Shown: piece after piece, positions 25,950 to 41,035 of the stretch
Layout of the letters: every line of letters starts with the position of its first letter
Numbering within the stretch: position 1 is the first letter of the stretch
NCBI GenBank assembly: GCA_024734555.1
Contig: JANPWX010000201.1
Coordinates: forward strand, 843,129 to 907,128
Length of the DNA stretch: 64,000 nt
Reading direction: 5' to 3'
Origin: Trochalopteron elliotii
Lineage: Eukaryota > Chordata > Aves > Passeriformes > Leiothrichidae
Program-made: the position numbers and the translations under genes
The notes under the pieces: model-generated
Told to the model about the DNA's origin: nothing
Databases searched by the model: none
What the model saw: the letters and a program-made list of their open reading frames with translations, nothing else

Positions 25950-28900
25950 CCTGGTCTTGTGTTTCTTATTAGAAAGCTGCAATTCTTCATGAAACTGACA
26001 GGTACAATTTTGGCTGAGTATTCAAAACTGAATACTCCATAATAAGCATGCAGGAATAATGTAGACCCTGAAAAATGGGGGAAGGCTCTTTATCTGGGGC
26101 TGGAAAATCATGTATTCTCTGTTAGTTTGAAGGCTGAGAATGCCATATAAATCACATTTTTTTCCAGTAAGTAATGCAATACTAGAACAGTGGACAAGGG
26201 AAAAGGTAAACATTCATTAGAGAATGTAATTACAGAATTCATTACAGAAAGTATGGACAAATAAAGAACTGAAGAAAAGAGTTTGAGAGATGTCCTTGTC
26301 ACTTACCTTTGCCTATGAAGTGTTGCATGTCTGCAGAGGAGTGAGGTAGGGGTTGTGTCTTTCTGTGTGCTCTGGAGGCTGAACTGGAACAGGCACAGGT
26401 TGGTTGTGCTCATTTGCCTGGTTTTTAAAGCACAGAACAATCTTTATTTCCATTTTTCTTAGATTTTTGTTTTGCTCTTTGGAATGAATCCACAGCAGGT
26501 GACCCACAATTCATAAAGATCTGGAGGTGCTTGTTATTATTTATAAACATTGATAGTGTGGGTAGTAGAAAACCCTGGAAAAAGGTAGGAAATGTAAAAC
26601 CTGATTTGGAAACCAGAGTATGTTTAAGAATTTGGATGAATATGGTGTATTCATAGGAAAACTAACTTGATTAGACAGTTCTTTAAGACAGGTTAGGGAT
26701 ATTTGGTGGACAAGAACAGCAACAATTTGCTACGCAAGTGTATTAAAATATGGGATAATGTAGAAAGTTATTAAAGGATAGGGAAATTGCAGGGAGGGAT
26801 TGGAATAAGAAAATGAGTAAGGAGTGCAGACGGTCATTACTGTCAGGGGGTTTTCTCTGTGTGTTATTTGCAAACAGTTCATTTTGGAAAGGAGAGCTCT
26901 CTTTGGTCCAAACAACAGCTGTAGAAACCATTAGAGGTGATTACCAGGGCAGCTTTGTAGGATGCTGCATAACAGATTATCACTTGAAATTACTAAAACT
27001 TTCTGAGTGTAAATGTCAAAAGTTCAGCTTTGTGGTACATCCATGGAGAGCATAGTTCAATGAGCATTTAATAAGAGGCTTTGGAGCTGCAGTCGTGTCC
27101 TAAGCAAAGTTTAAATGCAGAAGGATTCAGATGAAGCACTGAAGCTTAACCAGACTTCATTAGAAAACAAATCAAAACAAACCCCAACATTTTGAAAACA
27201 GATTATTGGTATTGAGTCATGCTTGTTTCATTGTTGTGATGGGCACCTATAATCCAGATAGAGGTTTAGCACACAGTTACAGTTATTTGTTCAAACAAGT
27301 GTATAAAAATTCTCAGCAGGTTTAAAGATACACTGTGGGGCATTTTGCCACTGTCTAAATTCCAGAAGAGTGCTTCATTTATGTTGAGAGATCCATAAAA
27401 TTTAAAAGAGCATTTCAGGATGTGTGAAGAAGTCGATAAAGAATTGTCTGCTTCAAAAACTTTCTTTGTTGAAGTACTGCATGAAAAGAGCTTAGAGAAG
27501 TAAAGGTCTTCAGTCCTAGAAGGTTTCAGGGCTTACTCAACCAAAGCAACAGCAGCTTTGAGGGATCATCAAGGGCAGAGCTTCAGAAGATGATTTATAG
27601 AGTCCTACCTTGAGATTCAATCCCCATCCTCTCTGCCTAAGGTGGTTGGTGTCTCACTATCAGCAAAGCCCTCATCGAGGTTGAGAGCCTTTTATAATGA
27701 TCCCTTCAGCAGGGCCCCTTCTGCCTTTTCTTTAAAATGTGCTTGTGTCAGTGCACAAATCCTTGCTGTGGTTGCTGAGGTGCTGCTGGACCATGATTTA
27801 TCATTCTCTTGGAAGTTTATATTTGGGTGACTCCCATGTCTTAACCTGGTGAGGTACATAGTGAATCACTACGGGAAAAATGGGCTCAGTCTGGCTTTCA
27901 TCTGGAGTAATCTCTGATTTTGACCCTGGTGCTCTAGTGCTGTAGCTGAAATCAGAATCTGGAGTAATGTGTTGTTTAAAAAGCTATTAAAAAATAGCCC
28001 AAAGCTGGTTAGTATTCTTGTGAAGATGCACACTGTACCATACATCCTTCTGAAGCAGGACCAACACTAATCTTATTCTGTCTTTTTGTCTTTATTTTCT
28101 GTCAAGAAGTGGCTGCTAACCCTGAAATAGGGTGTGGATACAAGGTAGAAAGAGATATATTTTCACAAAATTGCGAGAACCCTTGCAGATGCTGAGATAA
28201 GGAAAGAAAAAAAGAAACTGTTGTCTATCTCTTTTTTCTGTAGTCATAAAATGAAGGAGACTGTTGTGAAAACTCATACTGTTCATAATCCTTCTCAAAA
28301 GTCATCTTCTTAATGTTTGGCAATATTTAAAATCTTAAGCATGCGTGTGAAATACTAACTGAGGCAGTTTTAAAATTAATGTTACCTCAAACACGTTTTG
28401 AATCAACTTCCTGTGAATTTAATTAATCATTACTTCTCTGGCAATTCAAATTTACATATTTTTAAGGCTGGCTCTGATCCATGTTGGCATCTGAAGTACG
28501 GAGATCAGAACTCCTCTGTGTAACAGAGTGAGGCATCAAGCAAATACTGAAACTTGAAATGCTGTGTGAATTTTTACCTTCTGCCTAATGATAAAACTCT
28601 GGATTTGGCAGGCTGAAGAGACACTGTGCAGCCACTAAAAATATTTCATTTCAAAACATGCTGTGTACTCCAGCAAAGGGAGCCCTCCAGGGCACCTTTT
28701 GACCTGGAAACCAGGGCCATGGAGAGGACTCAGAAAGTTTCCTTGAAATTTGGTAATTCAAAATATTTGGAAAGCAATACATGACTGTTCTCCTCATATT
28801 ATCTTATCTCTGTCACCAACAGTCCAAGAAAAATGTATCTTTTAGGTAAGAACTAAAAAGAATAAAAATATCTGTTCAGATAAGATATGTCATGATAGAT

Positions 28901-31900
28901 GTGAAGTGGATGAGTAATGGTACCTCTTGTTAAATTGGAATTAAGGAAATATTTATAAAAAGAGCTTTCGTAGAGGGAGAAGGGTTTGAGGGCTGAGTTT
29001 TATTACACTGTCTTCAGTGATGTGCAGATTGTGCAAATGAGCATGATGTGAGGTAGATAATTTTACTGGCCTAGCTGCACTGGCTTAGCTACAGAAGAAA
29101 ATTTGTAGTTACGAATTGTTTCTTCCACTACTGCCATCAAGAGCAGAAGAAAAAAAAAGAGACTTTCCTCCATGATAAGCTTCTAGGGAAGATGAAGTAT
29201 TATTCCTGCTAGACTGCTGAGTGCACACACAGGCTTGGGATTTGAGGCAGTGACAGTCTGTGTATTGATGATGGAAATTGCCCCATCTCTGGGTGAACAT
29301 CACAGGAAAATCAGCTGCTGGTGTGGAGGTTTTTTTGCAAGACTCCTTAGGAGATACAGTATGTGTGCACCTCAGCCTCTGCTGTGAAAGCACAGGGTTC
29401 TCCTTTCCCATCCACTCACCTGGTGGATGTGTGGTGGGAGTGACTACAAGGCAGCAAAGCTCACCTCCTGTTTCTGCAGTTGCTGCTGTTCTGTTTGTTC
29501 TTGCTAGGCAGTGCTTTCTGTCTGGAAGTGCAGAAACAGGGAAGTTTCCAGGAGGAAAGTGTTGTATATAAGGAATCCTGCATGGATGAAGAGGCACTTG
29601 CTGCTGTTCTATCCAAGGCTACACAGCTCTGTTTGTGCAGGAGCCAGGAGGATGAGCCTCCAGGCTTTTCCTGCCCTGTGGAGGAAAAGCCCCTCTTCAA
29701 AGGCTTTCCTCAAGAACAATTTCTGTAGTAACCTAGCTGAGTCTTTGCTCAAGCCAGACACTGACCTGTTACATATTCTTTTTTTTCCCCTCACTTGTTC
29801 TTTCCGTTGTGTGGGTGGTTCACTGAAACCCTCCATTCCTAACATCACCTGCTACTTATCAACCAGCATCCCTTCCAAGCACCCAGACTGATGTGTCTTT
29901 TGTGAAGGGTTACTGTGACAGTTTTTGCTTTGAGTCAGAGCATTAGCAGATTTGCCCCTGGGCTCTACCTAACTTTGACTCCTCAGTTAAATATTTCCTG
30001 AGCAGTGTTTCCTGCCCCTGCTCTGGAGCAGGCACGGAGAATGCTCCATGGTACCTGTGTTTAGGATGATGGAAAACACCACAACTCTGTCTTCTGTCAT
30101 CCTTCTTCTTCCAAAAGTCCTTCACAGCTGTTTCAAGAATGCAGCCAGTACCTGTGGGTTTGTGCTGGTGGGAACTGAAGGTTTTGTTGTCTTTCAATCG
30201 TGCCTCAGTTCAGCTTCAAATGAGTTGGTGTAATTATGATTTGCTGTGTGCCCCACTCACTGTACAGTGTGAGTTTTTTCTTGAGAATGAAAGTAACTTT
30301 GGCCACTACTTCTCTCTTTTATATTGCCTTAAAATAATTATATTTCCAGTGTTTTCAACTGTTGAAATAATTTTTTTAATGATCTGTTATATTTTAATTA
30401 AAAGGTCATATTTGAAGACTGAAGTCTGTTTTTATGTGTATAGAATCTGCGTCTGGAGTGCCTTTGTTCATTAAAATCAGAAAATTAAAGTAGAAAAAAT
30501 AGACAAGGGAAATGAGGCATATTATACTACTACTTTCATGTTTGGTTTTGAAGGTAAAACTGTATCCAAACGATAATTAGGCTTTGCCCTCAAAATGGCC
30601 TTGCTGCAGAACATGCACTGATGGAAGCAGCTCTGGGACTTCTTCCTTTCTGGAGTAAGAGAATTCCCATCTGAGTAGGCTCAGAATGTCTCCAGCCACT
30701 CTGCTGAAATAAGATTATCATCCCTGAAAACTGGATGCCTGAGAGATGGAAATTTATGTGTGAGGAGTTAGAGGCATTGCTTGGAAGACATTGACAGTAG
30801 AATTGATTTTGCATTGGAAAAATGTTTACGAAGAAAAACTACTATATGCATTAAAACTCTGTGTTCGAGCCTTTCAGCAAAATGGCATCCTTGCAAAAGT
30901 CATTTTATGTTTCAATGCTTTTATGCACAATTTAAGGGGGTTTTTGCTTGGTTTTTTTTCTGAACTTAGAATACATATTTTGCTTTGATATGCAAAATGT
31001 GTTTTATACATCCATTAAATCACATCTACTAAATTACAGAATATACTACCTCTGGTGGAAGAAATTATGTATTTGGGTAACTTTTCACTATCAGAAGACA
31101 CTTTTCATCTCAGAGCTGTGTGGCTGTCCTTCATATGAGCCCATTTTCAGAACAAATCAGCATTTATTCACCACTTGGGCACATAGCTCTTGCTGGCTGC
31201 TTTGGGGCCCTGTGAACCTTTCCCAGGTGAGAGGTTCTGTCTCATTTCTTTGTCCATCCCTGCATCACTTCAGTTTTCTGTGCTGTGACTTAATTACTGA
31301 TTCCCAGATGTGCAGAATGGCTGATCCTCTTTAAGTCTTCTAAGCTTTGTAAATAAGGAATGATTCTAGGCAGGTGGACAGATCTGCTCTGATTATACAG
31401 TGGGATAATCAACCCAGAAATGTGTGTTAGCTCAAAACCAGTTTTGAACTGATGCTCACATTTGCTTTTAGGCTTTCTTTTTTTGTTTTTGAAAGGACAG
31501 TGTCCAGGTGGTGTGAGGTAGGTTTGCATGGTTCTGTGTGCAAATACTGAAGTGCAGGGAAATTAAAATGCAGTGCTTTTCATAGTACTTTAACTTGATT
31601 AGGACTTGAGTGGGATTGTTGGTACTGATTTAAAATAAGTCATCTCCATTGAAATAAAGAGACTTAATTTAGGTGCTATTAAAAGCATCACCCTGAGAAA
31701 CAGCTGAGGACTTTGGAGCAGATCTGAATTCCATCCGTGGTTCTGCATGATTAATTCTAAATGGGTGAACCCTTACAAAGTACCTGCAGTACAAATATGG
31801 TTACAGAGTACACACTCAAAATCAGTAATTCTTGTTAAAAAAAAAGGATCCGATTGCCTATAAACATCAATTATTTTTATCCTCTTTCATGATTACAAAA

Positions 31901-34900
31901 TGGTGCACCTCTGAAGTTTCTGTGAAGCTCTTATTTTTTGGAGAAGAATTTTTTTGAATTCTCACCTTATTAGATTAGAGCAGAGTCCACACTCAAAACT
32001 GATACTCAAAATTAATTTCAAATTAATGACTTGTCTTCAGTTGTAATTTTTACCTTTGATTTGAACCTGTGGCATCTGCTCAAGGTCAATCCACAATTCA
32101 TTTACATTTTTTAAAGTTCCTTGTTTTTACCATTTTGAAGTTTTGGTTGTTGCTGTGGGAAGGTGAAGGAGTATTATCTTTCTAGGTTAGTTGTGCTGTA
32201 TTTTAGTTATGCAGATGTTCATTGTGGGGGAATAAAGTTTTAGTATAATGTAGTGTTTCCTTGTAAACAGTGCAGAGACCTATAACGTGCTTCCTTCATT
32301 CAAAAAATACATTAGCTCAAAAGAACAGGTTGACAGAGAAGAGTTTGGGCTACAACAGCAGGGAATTGTGAGGATTTCAATTTGATTGGCAGCACTGCTT
32401 GATTTTGGCAAATCCTTTTTGATGCCAGCTAATAAATGTTGCAGCATTAAATCCTGGAGATTATCAGGTATTTGGAGAGAAGGAAAATTGTCTTTGCATT
32501 GTGCATTGTGAGCTCGAGGCAGTGCAGAGGTGCAGGAGGTGCTGAAGGCCCTGTGAGAGCTCTGGGTGATTCCCACAGGGAGCAGGGTGGGCACATCCCT
32601 AGGGAACAAACCCCAGGGGTCAGCCTGGCCTCTCTGCTGGAGTAACTACAACAATCATACCAGGCCCATAGGCATTATAACTTTGAAGATAATTAAAATG
32701 ATGTCTAGATCTTACTATTTAAGATTTTTTTTTTTTTTGCATAAAATATGTTTTGACCATGAATTAGCTTCACAACACAGTGTTGCTCGTAAATAAGGTA
32801 TTTTTTTTTTTAATATACTCCTTTTCAAAGAAAGCTCTGTGTGCTCATATATGTGTAGAAAAGTTGGAAGTTATTCTTATGGCCACAGACATTGCAGATA
32901 AAACAGAGTCATTTGGCTTTACCTTTCCAGTTCTTAATGGTCACTATAGTTAACAGAGCCACTTATACCTCTAGGCAGTAAAACTCTAATGCATAGAAAA
33001 TGAGAGTTGTGGAAGGGAAGAGATGGAGTTATATGGTGTCTGTAAAATGTGGGCAGGTAAAGATGAGAGGCAGTGTAGAGCTTTTGAAGAAAAGGAGGTA
33101 ATTTAAACTCTTCTCTCAGTGTTAGGGGTAACAAAACCAAGAGTAAGTGTAGAACAATGGGCTAAAATGGGAAGGGGAATGAAATTTCAGTCGCCTGCTA
33201 TAGCAAATGTTCGCTGTGAATTATTCCAGTTTTACCAAACAGAATAAAATAATGAATATCCAAAGGAATTGAGTGGTAGTGAGGATTTTAGTAATTTAAA
33301 GAGAAGTCTTATGACAGAAGTGACAATTTTCAAAAGGCTTGAGTAGATACTCCTGAAGACTGAACGTGGTTATTTTATTGTAAAGCAGCAAGACAGATGT
33401 ATGAATCTAAGAATTATTAAAAACTGTGATAATTGCAACTCAGGTGGTCATTTTCAATGCCTCATTTGTGAAGAATTGAGTAGACCAGGGTTGTGGTTCC
33501 TTAGTCTTTATTCTGGATGATTACTTCTGTGGCAAAATGACAAAATGAAAAACCTTTGAGGACTTAGAAAATGAGTCAAAAAATCCTTAAAATAGTGCCA
33601 AATTAATTTTATTCTATTGGATTTATTCTGCTGAGATGGACAAGCACTCACTGTTAAAGCAGAAAACTTACACTACTCTGAAATACACTACAAGGAGATT
33701 GCTGTTCTCAGTCTACTGAAAACTTTCTAAAATGCTGTAATTTCCTGAAGCTTTAGGTACCTGCATTTGCCAGTCTTAAAATTTTTGAATTTCTGAGTGT
33801 ATGTGTTTTGTCTTCTAGGGTTTTTTCTTCCCTGAATTTTCCATTCTTTTGGTATAAGAAAACCATGATACCAGTTTGGAAGTAGACGTGAACAGAAATC
33901 TGACAATTAAGATGAAAAACTTGTAAATAAGAATAAAAAAAAGTTGAAATGCACTACAGAGTCACATTTTGCCTCTCTTCGTTTTTAGATAATCATGGTG
34001 CTTCTGTGATGGAAATTTTCCATACTCCATGTATTTTATTCTCCTTTGACCTTGTATCATCTCTGTCACCTGGTACATTAAACAGCAGTCAGGTTCAGAG
34101 CCACTTATAACTGATAAAGGACTTAATGAAGTTTTACCCATCCTGTGATTATCAGTCTCATTTTCAGGTGTGAAAATTACTGTTATAATCTCAGAAGACA
34201 GTGACCCATAAAAAGTGTATGATTGAAAATCGGATCTATAATTGAAAATGTGATCATTGTTTCTTTAAATACACGTTTCTGTGTTGGGGCCATCTGGCAG
34301 AACCTGGATCTGCCCTTGATTAGCTGCCATTGACTGGCTGGTCAGGTACAGGCATCAGGACAGATGTGGGTCATGAAGATATTCTCCTCTGAGATGAGAG
34401 TGGCCTTATTACAATTTATTTTTTTCCATAAGAACAAAAGGAAGGGATCACAGAGGAGGTAGAGCTGTTCATGGTCACTTGTGCAGTTTGAGCTGAGTGA
34501 ATTTCCACTTTTCCTCATGCCTCTCCACTCCTATCTGACAAAGATTTCAGAAGCTGTACATTTAAGCCACAATTAGTTGTCCTGATAATTTCTTTCACTC
34601 ACCTGCCTAATTATCCGGTGCAGTCTGCAGTCGGAGCACACCTAATTGCACCTTAAATTTAGAGCACAAGTGGAGGGCATGGGGAGATGAGCAATGCAGG
34701 GAACTGCCAGGGATTGTTTGTGGGCCCTTCCCTGTGAAGTGGCTGTAGTTGAGGCATTGATTTAATTCTTCTCTGTCCTGCAACGATAGCTCGACTTGTA
34801 ACCTGAATAATATGTTTTTCTTTTCTTTGTAACCTTCACATTAGCACAGTAATTACTGAGTGACTGGAAGGATTGGAATGGGTCTCATTTTTTTAAACAG

Positions 34901-37900
34901 CTCGTGCCCTTTCCTTGCTTGGTTTGCTTAAATATTTGAAGTTGCAGCCTTAAAATAAATTATTGACAAAAGCACCAAGAGTTTCTTTTGTTGCTCACTC
35001 GCAGGGTTGCCTAAATATGCAACTAATCACCACAGGGAGTGCATAAAAACCAGAAAATAAAACATTCTTACTGCAGTGCCTTGCAGTGTGTTGGCCACTG
35101 ATGCAGACATATTCAGAGAGGGGTGGTATACTTGGGGGCAGATAATGAGTGGTAGTGAGGCAGCTTTTGGATGAACTGCAATTTTTGATTCCCACTTCGG
35201 TAAGGACACCCAGAAGAATTACTTTGTATATTTTTAGTAGCTTCTTGTTTCAGAAGCTGACATTTACAATTACAGTTGTGGCAGTTGTACATTGTAAAAC
35301 TCTTCATTATCCTCTTGGATGTTTTCACATGTCTGCTATTTTTGTTCATTTTTTTCCATTCTTAAAAAACAATCCAGCTTTCTGCTTGTAGTAAGAAGCA
35401 AACACTCCTCGTAAATGCACAGAATAAAATTACACAGGTAATAAAATTATCAAGTCAAAATGTCAGACTTCAATTCTGTTGCAAAATCCTGTTTGCAGTA
35501 TGAAGTATAAATAGAACAATGTATGCATACTCCCCTTCTAGGAGAAATAATGGAATAATTACTGCCAAAACTTTTTTTCCTAGGTCAGAAGAACATTTAC
35601 TAAGCTCCAACTATGGTACATAAGCAACCATTTTGATATATTTTAAATAAGAGCAGTTTTAACAATGTAGATATGCAGTTGTTATACTGGATTAGAAGCT
35701 TCAAATTCTTTTCCTATAAGATGTATTGCTTCAATTCCTCTTGCTGCATCATGCTGAAACATCATGTAATTAAAGCATCATGTTGTTTTGCAGAATATTC
35801 TCTTGTAGACAGGTAGTCTTGGGGAACTGATGAGATTAATAATTTTATTTCATTTCACTTTCAAATATGTGAAAAGTGATGGTTTTTGCTCTCAAAGGCT
35901 TCTGTAGAAGGCATTAATGGAAATAGCACTCCATCATCAAATATGACTGATTGGATTTTAGAAGCTGAGCTTTTTACTGAAGCTAGTTTCCATGACAAAA
36001 TAATAATAAAAAAAATCACAATTGTCCCCATTAATCTCCAACCAAGCCTGGCTGAGCAGGCTGTGCACAGAAAAATGCCTTGGGGCCCTCTGTTGCTAAG
36101 AGTGTGATGGAGTGATTTGTAAGGCTTGTGATGAGCAGTAACACTGGGGGCAGAGGTGAGGAAATACCAGATTTTTAACCAGCTGGTCCATCAGACCCAC
36201 TTGGTTCCAAGTCAGCTTTGTCAGAGCCACATCTGGGTAGTTTTGCTCTTGGGGTTTTGGTTGGTTGGGGTTTTTTTTGGTGTTTTGTTTTCTTTTTTTC
36301 CCATGTATTCTGATTGAGTAGGTGGAGAGGTTTTAAAGGATGGAGTGCTGTCGCTGGGCTTTGTTTCCCCACTCAAGGTGCTGCACCAGAGCTACTTTAG
36401 TGCTGGTTTTTATTTTCAATACCCAGTGCCCAGCAGAGAGGCATGGGGGGATTTGGCTCCACATCTCCATATGCTGTGACTTGAGGAGTTGTTTCCTCCC
36501 AGGGCCACTGCAGTCAGAATTCCCGGGCTCAGCTTGCAGCCAGCTGCAGGCTTTGTCACTTGGTGTGTGTCAGGTCAGCTTCAAGGAGCTCTGCTAGTTT
36601 TAATATTCCTCAAAAGTTTGATCCTGTGGGATCAGCTAGAGCTGCCTGAAGTTGCAGTCTCAGAAGTTGTAATATAGCTGCTTCCAGGAAGTTTGGTGAG
36701 TTGTTTACACAAAGGAGACAGAGATGTAAAAGATTATTCAGTTCCTCAGGAGGGAATAAGGAGCATACGGTGCTGTGAGCTGCAGAAAACAGGAAGAAAC
36801 CCCACAGGTGTCAAATCAACACAAAATGTGAAGAAGGAAATTTTCCTGAAAAAATCAGGTATTAACTACACCAACACTTTCGTTACAGTTCCCTTTCTGT
36901 AAATTAGCTAAAATCTAATTATTGGCGAGTTTCCATCAGTTGGAAAATACATTTGTTAATCATTGCCACTTATCTGTGATAAAATCCAGACTTCTGTTCT
37001 GTGGGTGGTTTGTTTGCTTTAATTTGTTGGGGGTTTTTTTTCGTTCTTTTTTTTTTCCTGTTTTTTCTCTGAAAATGGTTTGTATTTTATGAACATTCAA
37101 GATTACCTGTGAACCCATTTTTGCATGGCATAAAACTGGGAAAATTCCTTTTGTAGCTTATTAATTAAATTGTTCAGTTTAGTTGGCCATATAGGTCCAG
37201 ATTCTGAATTCCAGCAGCTTGTTTTTGAGTACACACTGAATATGTTTATTCATTCTTGCTAAAAACTAAGGAAGTATTTAGAAAAAGGAAGTGAAGGTTG
37301 GTAGTTTTAAAAATATTAATCTGAGGAACCATGGAATATCACAAGAATCCATTTTATTTAAGGCCTATGATATAAAAGAAAGCCACAGTGTTGCAGCCTG
37401 TCTCATAGCCCAACACCTGCATTTGAGTCAAATATTTGCCTCCAGACATTTCAGTAGGAGCTGTTGAAATGGATCTGAAGGAATTATCTGGCTCTTACAT
37501 TAAAGCTCAGAGCCAAGGAGAGATTTTGAGCTGAGTGTCTGTTGTGAGTACTGGATCTGTAGACAACAAATGACCTTCCAGTGCATTATTGGAAAATTGA
37601 GTGACAGGGCTGCTTGGAACTTTTCATCCCCTTTAGAGTAACAGCTCTGCCAAAGGCAGGTGCCCATTTCTGCATTGGTCAGATCTTTCTCTTCTATCTC
37701 TGTTTATCAGAACTCCAATTATAACTCTTCTAACTTTTAAATGGCAAGAAACCCAAAAGAAAAAGATATTATATGTTTTATAGAGATCATCCTTGACTTA
37801 TTTGTCATTGGAATCAGACAGAAAGACATTACTCTGAAGAAAATGAAAGGTGCCATTCATTTCTTTCTCTAAGTCAAAACTCCTAGTTTGGATGGATTTC

Positions 37901-40900
37901 TGCCAAGATTTCTAAGGTAATAATATGCTCTCACCTTTATTAGCAAAAGTATTAAAGCATATGTGGAGTGCTTGATAACATCACCGCTTTTCTTGGCACT
38001 ATTATTATATTAAGGATTATTTATCCCTACAATCAAATGTTCATTCGAGTTGCTCCTAGAGCAGTCCTTAGTGTATCTATGCATTTCTTTGCTTTTCAGT
38101 GAAAACGGTGAAAACTGGAAAAATTTGCCAGTAGGAGCTCCTTGACTCTTATTGGGTGGCTCACATTTCCCAAAGAAACATAATGGATAAAGGGCATTTG
38201 AGGTGTGTTAGGTAGATGGGTTTGGCCATCAGGTAAAATGACTTTGCAGGGAAAGAAAAGCTGGATTTTTACATCATCTGGAAGTGTACTGAAAGAAATC
38301 AATGAATCTGGTAAAACAGCCAAGCAGTTCCTGATTTTTTTTTTCCACCTAATACTAAATTTGGATTTTAATTGAGTGGAATATATGTAAAAAGATGATT
38401 TTGTGACCCACTGTCTGTCTATAAATGCTTTTTTATAGGCTCTATATGTGTGTATGGAGCAATGTGATGTCCTTAGTGCTGTGAGGACTTCCACTGTTTT
38501 TAAGTGAAATGTGATCTTGGCTCTGCTGGGTCATTATATCTATATTAATTCTATGCAACGTAGCGTAATGTATTAAATCTACAAATTTCCTGGTCTTTTT
38601 GACTAAAAAGTGCAGGAGAAAACCATATCTTTCTTTATTTCTGATCATAAAATCATGATATTCTGCTGCTTTAAATAGAATTCAGTTTCGTGGAAAAACA
38701 GATAATTTAATGGCGAAGCAGACTGGGAAAAAAGAAACGATAAATTTCCAATTAGAGTCCAGTGATACTGACTGAGTGCTTTTGCTTGCTACAGTTCTGT
38801 TGACAGATATTTACATAAAGAGTTGCTGTTTCCCATTCTCACCTGAGCTTGGGAATCTCATGTAATTTTCTGCCACTTTAGATCCCTCTAAACACAGAGA
38901 TTGTGTTTGTGTTGCCTTTTCTGGCCCTGACACTCCTTGGTTTGTTAACATTTTTATTTATTTATAGGAATGTTGACTTGAATAATATTTGTCTCTATAT
39001 ATATTCAGTGATATGTGCATGTGTGTACATGTGTATGTGCACAGAGTCTTACTAAGGCACATTTGGATTTAAACTGCTTGTTTTATTTGCATGTAATTTG
39101 GATGTAAATCTGAAAACAAATAGAAAAAAATGATGTAAATTTGCAAAATAACCTTTACAAATGTGTTCCATAGTTAGATAAATCCTGATTTAATCTCTGT
39201 CATCTAAAAAAAAATGTTTCTGTCAGATCTATTCTCCAGGACTCTTAAATGGTATAAATTTAAGCATGTGTACAGATGCCTGAGCAGTGAAAAACTTCAA
39301 AAGCCAATTTTGTTTTTTCTAATCTAACAGTGAACTTACTAGAAAGTCATCCACCGGTGCATTTTTTTACCATTAAAAATAGAGGTACTGTGTTAATTTT
39401 AAATTTCAAAATTACATGGGATAGATCTGATTGTGACTTTATGACATTGCTGCAGTTTGGTAAACTTTGCTGTTTATCCAGCCTTCAGTGAACTGCAGTG
39501 TTGTGTTTTTAATGCTGCAATTAATTGTTGCTTTTGAAATTAATGCTGAAATTGTTGATGTCAGTCTTAAAAATCATCTCTTATGGGACTTTGCCAAAAT
39601 ATTGGGAAATAAAAATACGTGTTGAAGCCTTTTTTTTTAAGCAATCAGGCAAAGTATAACTTTGTTTCTGAGCAATGAAAAGTACAAATTCCAGCAAACA
39701 ACTTTATTATATCTGTAGAAAGATCTGTAGGTATGCAATGTGGATGGCTTGTATTCATTTATTTTTTAAGTTCCTTTTTCTTGAGAAATGTTATTTTACT
39801 TGGTTGGGGGATTTTTCTTCAATGTGCTAAGAATAGGAGACATATTTTACTATTTTGTGACATTTCATTAAACTTAGGATCAATAGAAATACGTGAAAAT
39901 GCCTTTTTGGCCATAAATGGATGTGGCAGTTTTTATACAGGCTTCTTGTGTCACATCATAGTAACCTGAATAAAATCGTGTTTATGCCTGCTACTGTGTC
40001 ATCCTTTTCTGTCCTTGGGCTTACGTGCTTTAGTAAAATAATTCTAAGGATTTTTTTTAATTATGGCAAATGAGCTGTTGATTTCCTGTGGATGTTCATG
40101 GTGCACAGGCTCACTGGAAATGAGCCATGTGCCTTATTTCCGTGGGATCTCGCAATCAGTCTTCAAGATATAGAGGCTTTTCCTAATTAGGCTTTTCCTA
40201 ATCAGACAAAAAATCTCATTAGCTTCCAGATGAGACTGGTGTGAGGAAAAGAACACGTAGCTTGGTGTGTTTGTTGGGGCTTTGGTCTGGTGAGGGCACA
40301 AGGAGCATAACCTGGAGTCAGAGCAGAGCTGTTGGTGAACCTCAGCCTCTCCAAGGAGTGTGAGACTCCTCTGGACAGCCCTCTGTCTGGTGGTGAGATT
40401 TGCAGGGGAGGTTGGAGTCATATTTAATAAAGCTGCTGTTCATTAGCTGTTATTATCCTCAGGAATTTGCAGAAATCCCCATGGGTGCCTTCCTGTAGCT
40501 TTCATGTCTCACTGTACTTCTGAGTCTCAAGATGCTTCCTCATGTCTTGTCAGAACTTTATTTTTCTCCCCAACTCTCCAAGTATTTCTGCTGGACTGGA
40601 AGGAAAGAGTACAGTAGCTTTTACTTCTGAAACTTTGTTAGAAACAAACTATAAAAGATTGTGAGCACAGGATGAGGATGGATAACAACTCTGAAATCCT
40701 GAGGCTCAGTGAAGTTGCCTCTGATGGTGGCATTATACCTCTTCATCGAAGTGCCTTGCATTCAGCTCAGCTCCCAAAAGCCTGAGGAGCTCCCTTGCCT
40801 GCTGCAGCTTCTCTCTCCATTGTGACTGCTCCTTTTCTTTTAGGTACAAACCACTTCTGTCATCCATTGTTGCTTTATTCAAGCCTCCCTCTGCCCCAGC

Positions 40901-41019
40901 TACTCAGCAGTGCTTATGACAGTATTTTCCATGGCCTGCATTTTCCATAGTTTCTTTAATATTGAGGACTGTGATAGTTTACTTCCCTCCCTCCCTGTTT
41001 GAGTGCTACTATTCTAGTT

Positions 41020-41035
41020 AAAAAAAAAAAAAAAA
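41020..41035. repeat. Poly-A run (16 bases)
   Basis: A homopolymer. No upstream LINE or processed pseudogene sequence is recognisable, so I do not read it as a retroposon tail. Confidence 0.85.

Noticed and set aside
29109..29597. 162-aa minus-strand frame
   Set aside because: No domain recognised. Frames on the opposite strand are also open, and no processed-pseudogene features such as a tail or flanking duplication are visible.
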